Source of the DNA: Candidatus Omnitrophota bacterium
GTDB lineage: Bacteria; Omnitrophota; Gorgyraeia; Gygaellales; Profunditerraquicolaceae
Length of the DNA: 41,689 nt
Reading direction: 5' to 3'
NCBI GenBank assembly: GCA_003598135.1
Contig: QZKA01000019.1
Location: 1-41,689 of the forward strand
The notes beneath the pieces are model-generated. The model did no database searches. It had not been told where the DNA came from and saw nothing but the letters and a program-made list of their open reading frames with translations. Shown piece after piece: positions 1-7,664 of this stretch (the first letter of the stretch is position 1; each line of letters starts with the position of its first letter). A program made the position numbers and the translations under genes.

Positions 1-404
1 CGCTCGCTAAGGACATTCACTATTCTCTTAAGCAACTCATACCCTAAATCGTGGTTATTTTCGCATTTATTTCTCAGGCATTTTCCGTCCAAGGCAATAG
101 CACGAGTGTCTTCAACTGCCCGGGCACTGAAACGATTACGATGAGGCGGAATAAGCCAAGACCAGCCAAGAATATCGCCTTCATGAATAGTCTGTATGGT
201 AATTGAACTGGGTTTGGCTATATATATCGCAACACGCCCTGCGCGGACGAGATAAAATTTATCTGCGGGTTCGCCTTCCTGAAGTATAACTTCATCTGCT
301 TTGAACCTCACATTAGAGGCGCATCCCACGATAAAGTCGAAGTACTTTTGCTCCAGGCCTTGAAAAAAAGAGTGTGCCTTTAAAATAGGCTCAAGGGTTT
401 CCAT
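1..404 (-). CDS. Cyclic nucleotide-binding domain protein (C-terminus cut by window edge)
   Basis: The first 134 codons can be read from an ATG at 404 to base 1; the 3' end lies outside the window. The translation begins METLEPILKAHSFFQGLEQK and has the jelly-roll pattern of a cNMP-binding domain, with FYLVRAGRVAIYI and EGDILGWSWLIPP around residues 53-95. The usual phosphate-binding cassette is replaced by the GWSWLxPP form. As I recall, that form is common in short stand-alone sensor proteins that lack a helix-turn-helix and are often encoded beside hydrogenase or ferredoxin-NADP reductase-type genes. An AGGAGG ribosome site sits 5 to 10 bases before the ATG. The ligand is unknown, and the missing C-terminus means a DNA-binding domain cannot be excluded. 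Confidence 0.8.
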   Translation of the reverse strand, partial: METLEPILKAHSFFQGLEQKYFDFIVGCASNVRFKADEVILQEGEPADKFYLVRAGRVAIYIAKPSSITIQTIHEGDILGWSWLIPPHRNRFSARAVEDTRAIALDGKCLRNKCENNHDLGYELLKRIVNVLSE

Positions 405-428
405 CTACCCCTCCTTTTGTATTTTTAC

Positions 429-437
429 ATTGTATCA
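429..437 (-). promoter_or_regulatory. Extended -10 promoter candidate for the cNMP-binding gene
   Basis: On the minus strand TGATACAAT reads as an extended -10 (TG, one base, TACAAT). It would start transcription near 422, about 18 bases before the ATG at 404. No good -35 box is visible 16-18 bp upstream, so this rests on the extended -10 alone. Confidence 0.35.
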
Positions 438-454
438 CTTTCCTGTAAACTTTT

Positions 455-1207
455 TTATTCCCCGTATCGTATGCTTGTATGTGCGGTTCTCTTATCAATA
501 TCTACAAAAATCTCTCCGCCCTTTGTCATTGGCCTTCCGTCCTTTATCTGCTGTAATTTCTCCGTTAAATCAAAGGTAATGAACCAGATATCCCTACCAT
601 TTCTCTTAAATCCCTCAATGTTCTTTACATAATATTTCCCTAGATCGATATTTTTATCCTTGATCGCTTTTTTAGCGCTCTCAACGGCTTCCTCTTTGGT
701 CAAATCTTCCTTTCCTTTCACTTCTATGACAACAGGATTCGAATTAATCCCGATGTTCGTTTTGTCTTTAATAAAACCGTAGGTGATGATTATTTTATAC
801 ATTGCCGGCTCTTCAAACATGGCTTTATATTTTGTTACCCAGTCTAATTTATTGAGGACAACTTTCATATGATAAGAACCGCCTGAAGTTAGTTTGGTCT
901 CGATTGTAGGAAACACCATATCTTTTAGGTCAAGATATCGGTAAGGATTTAATTTCTCTTCGTTCCGGAAGATTTCAAAACTAAAAAAAGCATACAGGCC
1001 TGGTTTATCAAATTTTAGCATAACCTGACTTTTTGAATTATTCCTAAATTCAAGATTGAGCTGGATGTCTTCACCTATCTTATAGGCTTCTTTATTTGGC
1101 TTAATGGTAAGTGTAAGCGGTTGACTTGGCTCTTGGCAATAGCCGATTGATAAAAATAAAAGCAATATCACACTTCCCGATAATATCCTTTTCATTTCTG
1201 CCCCCAT
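455..1207 (-). CDS. Secreted protein of unknown function, paralogue of the next gene
   Basis: This 250-residue protein has a signal peptide (MKRILSGSVILLLFLSIGYC from residue 5), then a beta-rich domain with alternating strands (about residues 30-165) resembling Ig-like or BsuPI-type folds. A mixed alpha/beta tail (about 170-250) contains TKEEAVESAKKAI and ITFDLTEKLQQI, loosely like PepSY-type modules. The ATG at 1207 has an AAGGA site at good spacing; an ATG at 1195 would give the cleaner signal peptide. The Cys near the cleavage site follows Tyr, so it is not a canonical lipobox. The signal peptide almost repeats that of the neighbour at 1224-1754, suggesting duplication. I do not recognise the family, and the fold assignment is inference. 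Confidence 0.72.
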   Translation of the reverse strand: MGAEMKRILSGSVILLLFLSIGYCQEPSQPLTLTIKPNKEAYKIGEDIQLNLEFRNNSKSQVMLKFDKPGLYAFFSFEIFRNEEKLNPYRYLDLKDMVFPTIETKLTSGGSYHMKVVLNKLDWVTKYKAMFEEPAMYKIIITYGFIKDKTNIGINSNPVVIEVKGKEDLTKEEAVESAKKAIKDKNIDLGKYYVKNIEGFKRNGRDIWFITFDLTEKLQQIKDGRPMTKGGEIFVDIDKRTAHTSIRYGE

Positions 1208-1223
1208 TGACTTTCCTTTGACG

Positions 1224-1754
1224 CTACTTGCTTTGTGAATAAACCGTTAATTTTTGTGTCTTAAATATAAGGCCTAGATCTATTCCTTTCGATTTATTCG
1301 CCCAATTGCTTTTGATTTTATCTGATAACCGATAAGTCACCTCAAGCGTATAAGGAGGGCGCCTCATTTCCTCAGAAGAAATATATGCTCCGGGTTTAAT
1401 AATTCTTGTGTATATCTGCCCGGGCTGAAGTTCTATTATCTCTGGCTCACCCAGAATAGGAGCATAGAGACATTCTCCTTTTGACTTGTAGTGTTGTTTC
1501 CGCCCCTTATACAAAACAACCTCGTAGAATTCGCCGCAGCGGCCATCGCCTTCTTTAATATCTAAAAAACGAATCGTTTTGCTTGATATGTTTCTAATAT
1601 ATAAAATAAACCTGTCAATCTCGTCGGTTGAAGGCACAATTTTTGCAGAAACAACACCTTTGAGCTCGGAAATGTTCTTAGGCGGCAACTCTCGGCAAAA
1701 GCCGACTGAAGAGAACAGAAATAATAGCATAGCTCCTGATAAGATTTTTTTCAT
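1224..1754 (-). CDS. Secreted protein of unknown function, paralogue of the previous gene
   Basis: The 176-residue product starts MKKILSGAMLLFLFSSVGFC, a Sec signal peptide nearly identical in layout to that of the gene 16 bp downstream. The mature part is a single beta-sandwich-like domain (about residues 32-165), with the strand pattern FILYIRNISSKTIRF and a Pro/Gly-rich turn near PGQIYTRIIKPGAY. It lacks the C-terminal module of its neighbour. Cysteines at about 73 and 95 could form a disulfide in the periplasm. A GAGGAGT ribosome site precedes the ATG. The two genes are probably co-transcribed. Function is unknown; export is the only safe statement. Confidence 0.7.
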   Translation of the reverse strand: MKKILSGAMLLFLFSSVGFCRELPPKNISELKGVVSAKIVPSTDEIDRFILYIRNISSKTIRFLDIKEGDGRCGEFYEVVLYKGRKQHYKSKGECLYAPILGEPEIIELQPGQIYTRIIKPGAYISSEEMRRPPYTLEVTYRLSDKIKSNWANKSKGIDLGLIFKTQKLTVYSQSK

Positions 1755-1823
1755 TTTAATTACTCCTCTAAGAAACCATTCTTTGCGTGTTTTGTTTTAC
1801 GCGTCCTAATTTGTTAATCAAAA

Positions 1824-1896
1824 TGCGCCTAGGTGGAGTCGAACCACCAATAGCCAGTTCCGAAGACTGGTGCCTTATCCATTAGGCCATAGGCGC
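1824..1896 (-). tRNA. tRNA-Arg (anticodon TCG)
   Basis: The minus strand folds into a full cloverleaf. The acceptor stem is GCGCCTA/TAGGCGC, the D stem GCCT/AGGC, the anticodon stem CCAGT/ACTGG with loop CTTCGGA (anticodon TCG), and the T arm GGTGG-TTCGACT-CCACC. The discriminator base is A at 1824. CCA is not encoded, because the next bases read TTT. It reads CGA-type arginine codons. A hexamer repeat lies directly upstream. Confidence 0.95.
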
Positions 1897-1898
1897 GC

Positions 1899-1923
1899 AA
1901 CCTTAACCTTAACCTTAACCTTA
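1899..1923 (+). repeat. Four tandem copies of a hexamer (AACCTT)
   Basis: On plus, AACCTT is repeated four times and followed by A, starting 3 bp from the 5' end of tRNA-Arg. On the tRNA's own strand this reads as repeated GGTTAA. It fills most of the 39 bp between the radical SAM stop codon and the tRNA, where a tRNA promoter or leader would sit. Such short arrays can vary in copy number by slippage. Confidence 0.85.
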
Positions 1924-1935
1924 TTTCTACCCACA

Positions 1936-2655
1936 TTACAATACTTCGCACTTCTCGCCCAATATTTCTTTTATCTTTACGAGTTTATTTTTTCCTACCG
2001 GAAGAATATTCGGTTCGGCAGTCGAACGAACCGGCGAATTCAGCTGGATTTTATCCGGATTAATCTTCTCGATTACTTTCTGTAACCGCCTCACGTGCCC
2101 TATATCGCCATTGATGCCTTTTACCAACATAACCTCAAGCCAAAGTTTGCCCTTAAACTCTTTCCTTAAGCTGATAAGTCCGTCAATCACCTCCTCGATC
2201 CTGATTCCGGGAACGGGCCGGTCAACTTTCTCAAATATTTCCTGGGTTGCCGCATCAAGCGAAGGAACTATCAAATCCGCGCTAATGATTGCATTACGTA
2301 CCGAAGGGTGATTCAGGTATGAAGAATTAGTGATCAAGGCGACCTTAACAGAGAAATGTTCCTTTATCCGCAGGATAAGCGTACCAAGCTCCGTATGTAA
2401 CGTAGGCTCGCCACAACCTGAGAGCGTAATAAAATTGAGCTGCTTTGCTTGGTCTGTGTTGTTTTGAAACCAGGTCTTTAATTCGTCGAAAATATCATCA
2501 ATGGATACGTAGGCGAGGCGTTCCTTAGTTTTATTGGTGGTTTGCCCGAGCTGGCAATAAAGACAGTCAAAATCACAGGTTTTGTAAGGAGTCAAACTCA
2601 CTCCGAGCGAAAACCCCAGCCTTCTTGAAGCAACAGGACCGTAAAGATATTTCAT
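1936..2655 (-). CDS. Radical SAM protein of the COG0731 type
   Basis: The 239-residue protein has the radical SAM iron-sulfur motif CDFDCLYC at residues 27-34 (Cys27, Cys31, Cys34) after the start MKYLYGPVASRRLGFSLGVS. This N-terminal signature marks the COG0731 oxidoreductases, which are distantly related to the wyosine enzyme Tyw1. A glycine-rich SAM-contact region, TLSGCGEPTLH, follows near residues 87-97. Length fits the family, and no extra iron-sulfur domain is seen. The substrate is unknown in most bacteria. The gene starts 16 bp after the T-tract of the upstream terminator and has only a weak ribosome site, so its expression may be low or depend on readthrough. Confidence 0.88.
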   Translation of the reverse strand: MKYLYGPVASRRLGFSLGVSLTPYKTCDFDCLYCQLGQTTNKTKERLAYVSIDDIFDELKTWFQNNTDQAKQLNFITLSGCGEPTLHTELGTLILRIKEHFSVKVALITNSSYLNHPSVRNAIISADLIVPSLDAATQEIFEKVDRPVPGIRIEEVIDGLISLRKEFKGKLWLEVMLVKGINGDIGHVRRLQKVIEKINPDKIQLNSPVRSTAEPNILPVGKNKLVKIKEILGEKCEVL

Positions 2656-2670
2656 CTTTTATTTATACAC

Positions 2671-2718
2671 AAACAAAACCCCCACCTCTGCAAATAGTTA
2701 CCTACAGTGAGGTGGGGG
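2671..2718 (-). terminator. Rho-independent terminator after the CBM48 gene
   Basis: A perfect 10-bp stem, CCCCCACCTC (2679-2688) with GAGGTGGGGG (2709-2718), encloses a 20-base loop. On the minus strand it is followed by TTTTGTTT. It begins 15 bp after the CBM48 stop codon and separates that gene from the radical SAM gene. Confidence 0.88.
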
Positions 2719-2732
2719 AATATGTAGCGATC

Positions 2733-3011
2733 TTATTTAATTTCTACGATCGAATTCTGCGTTCCAAACGGATTATACACCGCTGAAGCACATCTGGGGT
2801 CATTAATCCATGAACCGTCTACATAAAATTTATATTCGTATTTGCCCGGCTTAAGGCTTACTTTAAGCATCCAGTTGCCGGTTGAGTCTTTTTTTGCGGG
2901 ATTTGCCTTAATATCCCAATTATTGAAAGTTCCTACAAGACTCACCCTTTTTGCCTGTGGGGCATGTAACTTAAATTCCTGCGACCTCGACTTTGTCATT
3001 ACCTTTGCCAT
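2733..3011 (-). CDS. Free-standing glycogen-binding domain (CBM48 / isoamylase early-set type)
   Basis: The 92-residue protein is essentially one CBM48/AMPK-type glycogen-binding module. Recognisable parts are the first strands around residues 12-27, GTFNNWD at 27-33, the strand WMLKVSLKPGKYEYKFYVDG at 47-66 and the closing NSIVEIK. The aromatic and polar residues that stack on glucan chains in this family are present (Trp32, Trp47, Tyr63, Trp68). There is no catalytic domain, signal peptide or membrane segment, so it is probably a cytoplasmic glucan-binding protein or an adaptor for a partner. It is a single-gene unit: promoter at 3076-3104, AAGGAGG ribosome site and terminator at 2671-2718. 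The role is unknown. Confidence 0.88.
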   Translation of the reverse strand: MAKVMTKSRSQEFKLHAPQAKRVSLVGTFNNWDIKANPAKKDSTGNWMLKVSLKPGKYEYKFYVDGSWINDPRCASAVYNPFGTQNSIVEIK

Positions 3012-3075
3012 CTTAAAACCTCCTTTTTCGTAAAGAAACGATACTCACTGCAATACTTACGCTTGACCCTCTATT

Positions 3076-3104
3076 GTTATACAAAATAATTAGTCCTGTG
3101 TCAA
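3076..3104 (-). promoter_or_regulatory. Sigma-70 promoter of the CBM48 gene
   Basis: On minus, TTGACA (3099-3104), a 17-bp spacer and TATAAC (3076-3081) form a near-consensus promoter. Transcription would start near 3069, leaving a leader of about 58 bases with AAGGAGG before the ATG at 3011. This suggests strong expression. Confidence 0.8.
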
Positions 3105-3136
3105 GAAATTTTAGTAATCACGCGTTGAACGGATGT

Positions 3137-3940
3137 TCATACGGCTACAATCGAAAACCCCTTACGGTTCGCAAGCGCAATACCCCGAATCTTATCGATA
3201 AAAAGAGTCTTACCTGCCTCTATGGCCAAGCACGATGCCGAGGCATTGATAAGATTTCTTAAGGTATTGAGTCCGACTACAGGAATATCAAAACGCATAT
3301 CCTGCCTGGGCCTGCTGACCTTGACTACTACGATACCTTTTCCTGCGAGGCTGCCTGCCCTGCGGATAAGATTATCCGTTCCTTCAAACGCCTCAACTCC
3401 GACTATTGCCTTATTTTTCACTGCAACCGTCTGGCCGATATCCAGGTGCGCGATCTGTTTTGCAAGGCTTATTCCAAAATAAATATCCTCCCATTCCTGA
3501 AAAGTCGGCTCTCTTATCGTCAAGGTCCCTTTCGCAGGCAGCTGTTCTTCGACGAATGTCGTCGAATCAATAAGCTCAAACCCCGCCTCCTCCATCTCTT
3601 TGACGATTCCGCCGAATATCGTTCCGGCCTTATGGTCCTGCATACTCGTAAGTAACTCCCTTAACTCGGGATTTGTGCGCACCTCCCTGCTGAAAAGCCT
3701 TCGGGGGCTGATCTGACCGACCATAACCACTTTGCGAACGCCTTCCTTTTTAAATATTGTAAAGATGCGGCGATAGTCTTTAAGATGCAGCCAATAGATC
3801 CTGTCAGCGTATTTCTTTAATAGTGGAGAAGTCTCGCCTTTAATAGCAATGCATATCACGGGATGGCCTTTTTCTTTGGCGGCTTCGGCAAAAAGCGCGG
3901 GGAATTTCCTGTTTCCGGCAATCAACCCGATTTTCTCCAT
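3137..3940 (-). CDS. lpxI: UDP-2,3-diacylglucosamine pyrophosphatase LpxI
   Basis: LpxI hydrolyses UDP-2,3-diacylglucosamine to lipid X and UMP, the fourth step of lipid A synthesis, in bacteria that lack LpxH. The 267-residue protein begins MEKIGLIAGNRKFPALFAEA, typical of the DUF1009/LpxI family. It carries the family's C-terminal block VEAFEGTDNLIRRAG and PRQDMRFDIPVVGL, which includes the conserved Asp-x-Arg-Phe-Asp region. I chose the ATG at 3940 because GAGGGG precedes it; an in-frame TTG at 3967 would overlap lpxA. It is the last gene of the lpx run, 14 bp after lpxA, so it belongs to the lipid A operon. The function follows from family and context. Confidence 0.92.
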   Translation of the reverse strand: MEKIGLIAGNRKFPALFAEAAKEKGHPVICIAIKGETSPLLKKYADRIYWLHLKDYRRIFTIFKKEGVRKVVMVGQISPRRLFSREVRTNPELRELLTSMQDHKAGTIFGGIVKEMEEAGFELIDSTTFVEEQLPAKGTLTIREPTFQEWEDIYFGISLAKQIAHLDIGQTVAVKNKAIVGVEAFEGTDNLIRRAGSLAGKGIVVVKVSRPRQDMRFDIPVVGLNTLRNLINASASCLAIEAGKTLFIDKIRGIALANRKGFSIVAV

Positions 3941-3954
3941 TTCCCCTCTTCCTT

Positions 3955-4743
3955 TTAGGAACAGCAAGAACGGACTATGCCACGCTTTGAGCTACTGATA
4001 AAATCTACGAGATAGGTCACTTCGGGGGCTAAAGGCTTCAATTCCTTTACGATAATCTTAAGGGCGCTTTTTCGTGTAAGCTGAGAATGGAATAGTATTT
4101 TAAATGCCCGGCCAAGCTGTCTTACGGCGCTGCTGTTGATTGCATTTCTCTTAAGCCCTACGAGATTCAGGCCGTACACGCGCGCGGGATGACCGTCACA
4201 AGTCGAAAACGGAGGGATGTCCTGCACGACCTTAGAACAACCGCCAATAATTGCCAGCCTTCCCACCCTCACAAACTGATGCACCGCAGTCAGGCCGCTC
4301 ACAATGGCGTTATCCTCGATTACGACATGGCCGGCGAGGGTCCCGCAGTTAGCAAGCACGCAGTGGTTCCCTATCTTGCAATCATGGGCAACGTGCGCAT
4401 ACGCCATAAAGAGATTGTGGTGGCCGATTTCGGTTCTTCCCCCTTCATCTGTCCCCGGATTAAACGTACAATACTCGCGGATAATATTATAATCGCCTAT
4501 TACAAGCGAACTCTTCGCTCCTTTATATTTTAGATCCTGGGGCTGGCTACCAATTACTGCGCCGGAAAATATCTGGCAATTCTTCCCGATGCTGACGCCT
4601 GCCTTAATAACACAGTGCGGCCCTATTCGGGTGCCCGGACCGATACTTACCTTGTCCTCAATAATCACATAAGGCCCAACCTCCACTCCTTCGTGTAATT
4701 TTGCTTTCTTAGAAACCAGTGCTGTGGGATGAATGTTTTTCAT
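3955..4743 (-). CDS. lpxA: Acyl-ACP:UDP-N-acetylglucosamine O-acyltransferase LpxA
   Basis: LpxA transfers a hydroxyacyl chain from ACP to the 3-OH of UDP-GlcNAc, the first step of lipid A synthesis in the cytoplasm. The 262-residue protein has hexapeptide repeats of a left-handed beta helix over roughly residues 1-185, then an alpha-helical tail. The catalytic His appears at residue 120 in AYAHVAHDC, and TAVHQFVRVG (about 152-161) matches the conserved lower active-site strand. Length matches the family. It starts 5 bp after the lpxC/fabZ stop codon and is followed by lpxI. Its substrate is made by GlmU, encoded in the same co-oriented run. Confidence 0.96.
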   Translation of the reverse strand: MKNIHPTALVSKKAKLHEGVEVGPYVIIEDKVSIGPGTRIGPHCVIKAGVSIGKNCQIFSGAVIGSQPQDLKYKGAKSSLVIGDYNIIREYCTFNPGTDEGGRTEIGHHNLFMAYAHVAHDCKIGNHCVLANCGTLAGHVVIEDNAIVSGLTAVHQFVRVGRLAIIGGCSKVVQDIPPFSTCDGHPARVYGLNLVGLKRNAINSSAVRQLGRAFKILFHSQLTRKSALKIIVKELKPLAPEVTYLVDFISSSKRGIVRSCCS

Positions 4744-4748
4744 AGCCT

Positions 4749-6062
4749 CTATTCGCCGAGCGCAAACATCAAATCGGCTTCCGCGACAACCTTTCCCTCT
4801 ACCAGGGCCTTACCATGCACCACTCCGGTCTTTGATTTTATCTTAACCACTTCTATGTCAAGGATCAATTGGTCGCCGGGCAACACCGTCTTTCTGAATT
4901 TGGCGTTGTTGATGGCCATAAAATAGGCGATCTTGCCCCTGTTTTCTTCGGGGGAAAGCATCATAACGCCTCCTACCTGGGCCATTGCTTCAATGATAAT
5001 AACCCCCGGCATGACTGGCTTCCCGGGGAAGTGCCCTTTAAAAAAATAATCGTTCATGGTTACGTTCTTGACCCCGACAATCCGTTTTCCTTTTTCAAGA
5101 GAAATAATTTTATCCACAAAAAGAAACGGTTGTCGATGAGGAAGAATCTTCATAATCTCGTTGATGTCTAATTCAGACGGCTCCTTCTTCGGATAGGTAA
5201 TATTGATACCACTGAGCGCATAACGCTTCCGCTGCTGGTCTATTTTCTTCATCAATTTAAAATTCAGGGAATGCCCGCTTTTGAGCGCGACGATGTGGCC
5301 CTTTAGCGGCTGGCAGAGCAAGTACAAATCCCCCAATAAATCCAATATCTTATGCCTTATAAACTCATCCTGAAAACGCAGCTTATTTTTGATAACTCCC
5401 GTCTTTGATACTACTAAGGTATTTTCATAGGTAGCGCCCCTTCCCAGGCCCTGACTCTTCAATTCCTCTGATTCTTCTTGTAGGCAAAATGTCCTAGCTG
5501 ACATAATTTCGCTGCGGAAGGAATCTGCCGTTACCGACACTTCGAGAAAACCCGACTGTAAGTAAGGGTGGTTATAATCAAGGGTATAGGAAATCTTTAA
5601 ATCCGAAGAGGGAAAGATCATAATAGAAGACTGATTCTCCTCGGCAAAAACCGGGTCTTTCACCGCGAAATAGCGCCGCTCTTTCTCTAGTTCCCTGACT
5701 CCCACTTTGTTGATTGCTTCAACAAAGCTTAAGCTGCTTCCGTCAAGCCCGGGTACCTCGTCATTATCAATTTCTACGACCAGATTATCAATACCCAACC
5801 CAGCCAGGCCTGCCAAAAGGTGCTCGATGGTATGTATCTGAACTCCGTCTTTTCCTATTGAGGTACGCCTGAGTTCTACGCTCTGCGGAAGGCAATTCTC
5901 AAGGCTGGCTTTGATTACCGGCTTACCGGAAAGGTCGGTTCTGATGAAATTGATGCCCGTATCTTCTGCGGCAGGCTTTAAAACCATGCTGACTTCTTTG
6001 CCCGTATGCAGACCGACTCCCTGCAATCGTATTGCTTTCTCAATAGTCAGCTGTTTGCTCAT
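4749..6062 (-). CDS. lpxC/fabZ: Fused UDP-3-O-acyl-GlcNAc deacetylase LpxC and 3-hydroxyacyl-ACP dehydratase FabZ
   Basis: This 437-residue fusion joins the committed lipid A deacetylase to the dehydratase that draws the same hydroxyacyl-ACP pool into fatty acid elongation. The LpxC half (about 1-285) keeps the zinc and catalytic residues: Glu80-His81 in TIEHLLAG, His237 and Asp241 in [10 protein letters not shown], and His264 in KSGHSLN. The FabZ half (about 295-437) has [13 protein letters not shown], catalytic His344 in [11 protein letters not shown] and Glu358 in IIEAMAQ. Such fusions are known from Bacteroidetes, Chlorobi and some PVC-related bacteria. The start overlaps the lpxD stop as ATGA, implying translational coupling. 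Balance between the two activities may be built into the polypeptide. Confidence 0.96.
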   Translation of the reverse strand: MSKQLTIEKAIRLQGVGLHTGKEVSMVLKPAAEDTGINFIRTDLSGKPVIKASLENCLPQSVELRRTSIGKDGVQIHTIEHLLAGLAGLGIDNLVVEIDNDEVPGLDGSSLSFVEAINKVGVRELEKERRYFAVKDPVFAEENQSSIMIFPSSDLKISYTLDYNHPYLQSGFLEVSVTADSFRSEIMSARTFCLQEESEELKSQGLGRGATYENTLVVSKTGVIKNKLRFQDEFIRHKILDLLGDLYLLCQPLKGHIVALKSGHSLNFKLMKKIDQQRKRYALSGINITYPKKEPSELDINEIMKILPHRQPFLFVDKIISLEKGKRIVGVKNVTMNDYFFKGHFPGKPVMPGVIIIEAMAQVGGVMMLSPEENRGKIAYFMAINNAKFRKTVLPGDQLILDIEVVKIKSKTGVVHGKALVEGKVVAEADLMFALGE

Positions 6063-7099
6063 TTTTCCTCTTTGATTTTTTTCTCAATTTCTTCCATCCT
6101 TCTTTTTAATTCCGCAACGCTGCCGAACAAACGAGGCAAGTTCGCCAAAGCAGCATTGAGACGCTTGGCAATCTTTTCCGGCTTTGCAGGCGAACCCCAT
6201 GAAACGGTATTATCGGGGATGGACTTACTTACCCCCGCTTGCGCCATCACCACACAATTATCACCGATACTGATATGGCCGACAACGCCCACCTGTCCGG
6301 CCAAAATCGAATTATTGCCAACTGAGGTACTACCGGAAATCCCCACCTGCGCGACTACGAAACAATTCTGACCGATAATGACATTGTGCGCAATGTGCAC
6401 AAGGTTATCTATCTTGGTACCTTTGCCTATTACTGTTTTATCAAACCGGGCCCTGTCAATTGTTACATTAGCCCCGATTTCGACGTCATCCTCGATGATA
6501 ACGGTACCTACTTGGGGTATTTTGTGATGAATCCCCTCTACCGTAACAAACCCAAAACCGTCTGAACCGATAACTGCCCCGCCGTGAATGATGACTTTAT
6601 TACCTACGGTAACCCGCTCGCGCATAGACACATTCGGATACATAAGTACGGCATTGCCGATACGGCAGTCCTTGCCGATATAACAATGGGCGTAAATAAC
6701 AGAGTTCTCGCCGATCGAAACACCGTCTTCGATCACCGCGTACGGTCCGACCGATACATTTTTACCGATACAGGCATCCTTGCCTATCACTGCGGTAGGA
6801 TGTAGTCCTCTGGGATGTACAGCTTCTTCCGGGACTATAAAGGAAACTGCCTTTACAAATGCCAGGGAAGGGTTCTCGGCAAGGATAAGCGGCTTCTTTG
6901 CGCTTTTCGTATCTGTCGATGTAATGACTGCACAGGCGCGCGTCCTTTCGAGGAAAGGAAGGTATTTAGGATTCGCCAGAAACGTGATTTCTCCTGCCTG
7001 CGCGTCCTGGATACCAGCAACCCCTGTTACTGCTATCGTTTCATCGCCGACGACCTTTCCGCCGACAAAGTCCGCTATCTCCTTAAGGGTCTTACGCAT
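6059..7099 (-). CDS. lpxD: UDP-3-O-acylglucosamine N-acyltransferase LpxD
   Basis: LpxD adds the second hydroxyacyl chain to the LpxC product. The 346-residue protein has the N-terminal uridine-binding domain (about 1-98; [24 protein letters not shown]), a hexapeptide-repeat beta helix (about 99-300) and a charged C-terminal helix ([17 protein letters not shown]) typical of the trimer's ACP-binding end. His238 in [10 protein letters not shown] corresponds to the catalytic His of characterised enzymes. It lies between skp and lpxC/fabZ. The order bamA-skp-lpxD-fabZ-lpxA is classic in Gram-negative genomes, with lpxC fused to fabZ here. Overlap with the next gene is 4 bp. Confidence 0.96.
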   Translation of the reverse strand: MRKTLKEIADFVGGKVVGDETIAVTGVAGIQDAQAGEITFLANPKYLPFLERTRACAVITSTDTKSAKKPLILAENPSLAFVKAVSFIVPEEAVHPRGLHPTAVIGKDACIGKNVSVGPYAVIEDGVSIGENSVIYAHCYIGKDCRIGNAVLMYPNVSMRERVTVGNKVIIHGGAVIGSDGFGFVTVEGIHHKIPQVGTVIIEDDVEIGANVTIDRARFDKTVIGKGTKIDNLVHIAHNVIIGQNCFVVAQVGISGSTSVGNNSILAGQVGVVGHISIGDNCVVMAQAGVSKSIPDNTVSWGSPAKPEKIAKRLNAALANLPRLFGSVAELKRRMEEIEKKIKEEK

Positions 7100-7109
7100 C
7101 TTTTGAGGA

Positions 7110-7619
7110 TTATCTCTTCTTTGTGCCTTTATTTAAAATATCGCTGATTTTATCGGTTATATCCAGGCCCTTGTCCTGATATACCAACACGCGGTCATTG
7201 AATACCAAGGCATAGCCTTCCTGTTCGGAATATTTCTTGATTACCCCCTCGATATCCTTGAGGATCTCCTTCATCTTCTCATCGGACTCTTTGCGCAAGT
7301 CAGTCTGCTTCTGGTAATCATATTCACGCAGGGCATTCGCTTTGTTTTCGTACTCAGTTCTCTTGGTTTCCTGTTCTTTGGCGCTTAACAATTTGTATTT
7401 GTCCTGGTACTGCGTGAACTCGTTTACTTTGCTTTTGCGGTCAGCTTCGTATGCATCCTGCTTTGTCTTCAGGACCTTTTCGTAATCCTGGGTTTTTGAA
7501 TATTCGGTAAAAATTCGGCTTAAATCCACGTACGCAAACTTGTCTGCGGCATATACTGAAGCCCCGGTCAATCCCAATACCATTAGTAATGATACAACAC
7601 CCGCTAGGCACCTTCGCAT
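7110..7619 (-). CDS. skp: Periplasmic chaperone OmpH/Skp
   Basis: The 169-residue product has a Sec signal peptide (about 1-25, ending [12 protein letters not shown]) and then long charged helices (about 45-135) rich in Lys, Glu and Gln, as in the tentacle-shaped Skp trimer. Family signatures are [13 protein letters not shown] at the start of the mature protein and [21 protein letters not shown] near the C-terminus. It would hold unfolded outer-membrane proteins in the periplasm for BamA, encoded immediately upstream. A perfect AAAGGAGG ribosome site precedes the ATG. The name ompH is also used. Confidence 0.93.
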   Translation of the reverse strand: MRRCLAGVVSLLMVLGLTGASVYAADKFAYVDLSRIFTEYSKTQDYEKVLKTKQDAYEADRKSKVNEFTQYQDKYKLLSAKEQETKRTEYENKANALREYDYQKQTDLRKESDEKMKEILKDIEGVIKKYSEQEGYALVFNDRVLVYQDKGLDITDKISDILNKGTKKR

Positions 7620-7664
7620 GCTTCCTCCTTTTGTGTTACTCTTTAATGTTGTAAGAACTTTTTG

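Noticed and set aside
417-632. A plus-strand frame of 71 codons over the intergenic region and the end of the first secreted-protein gene
   Set aside because: It overlaps the well-supported minus-strand gene and has no ribosome site or family likeness.
455-1754. Lipoprotein signal in the two secreted paralogues
   Set aside because: The residue before the Cys is Tyr or Phe, whereas a lipobox needs a small residue there.
1899-1923. Reading the AACCTT repeats as a telomere-like or CRISPR-like array
   Set aside because: Four perfect hexamers without spacers are too short for either; a simple tandem repeat is the better description.
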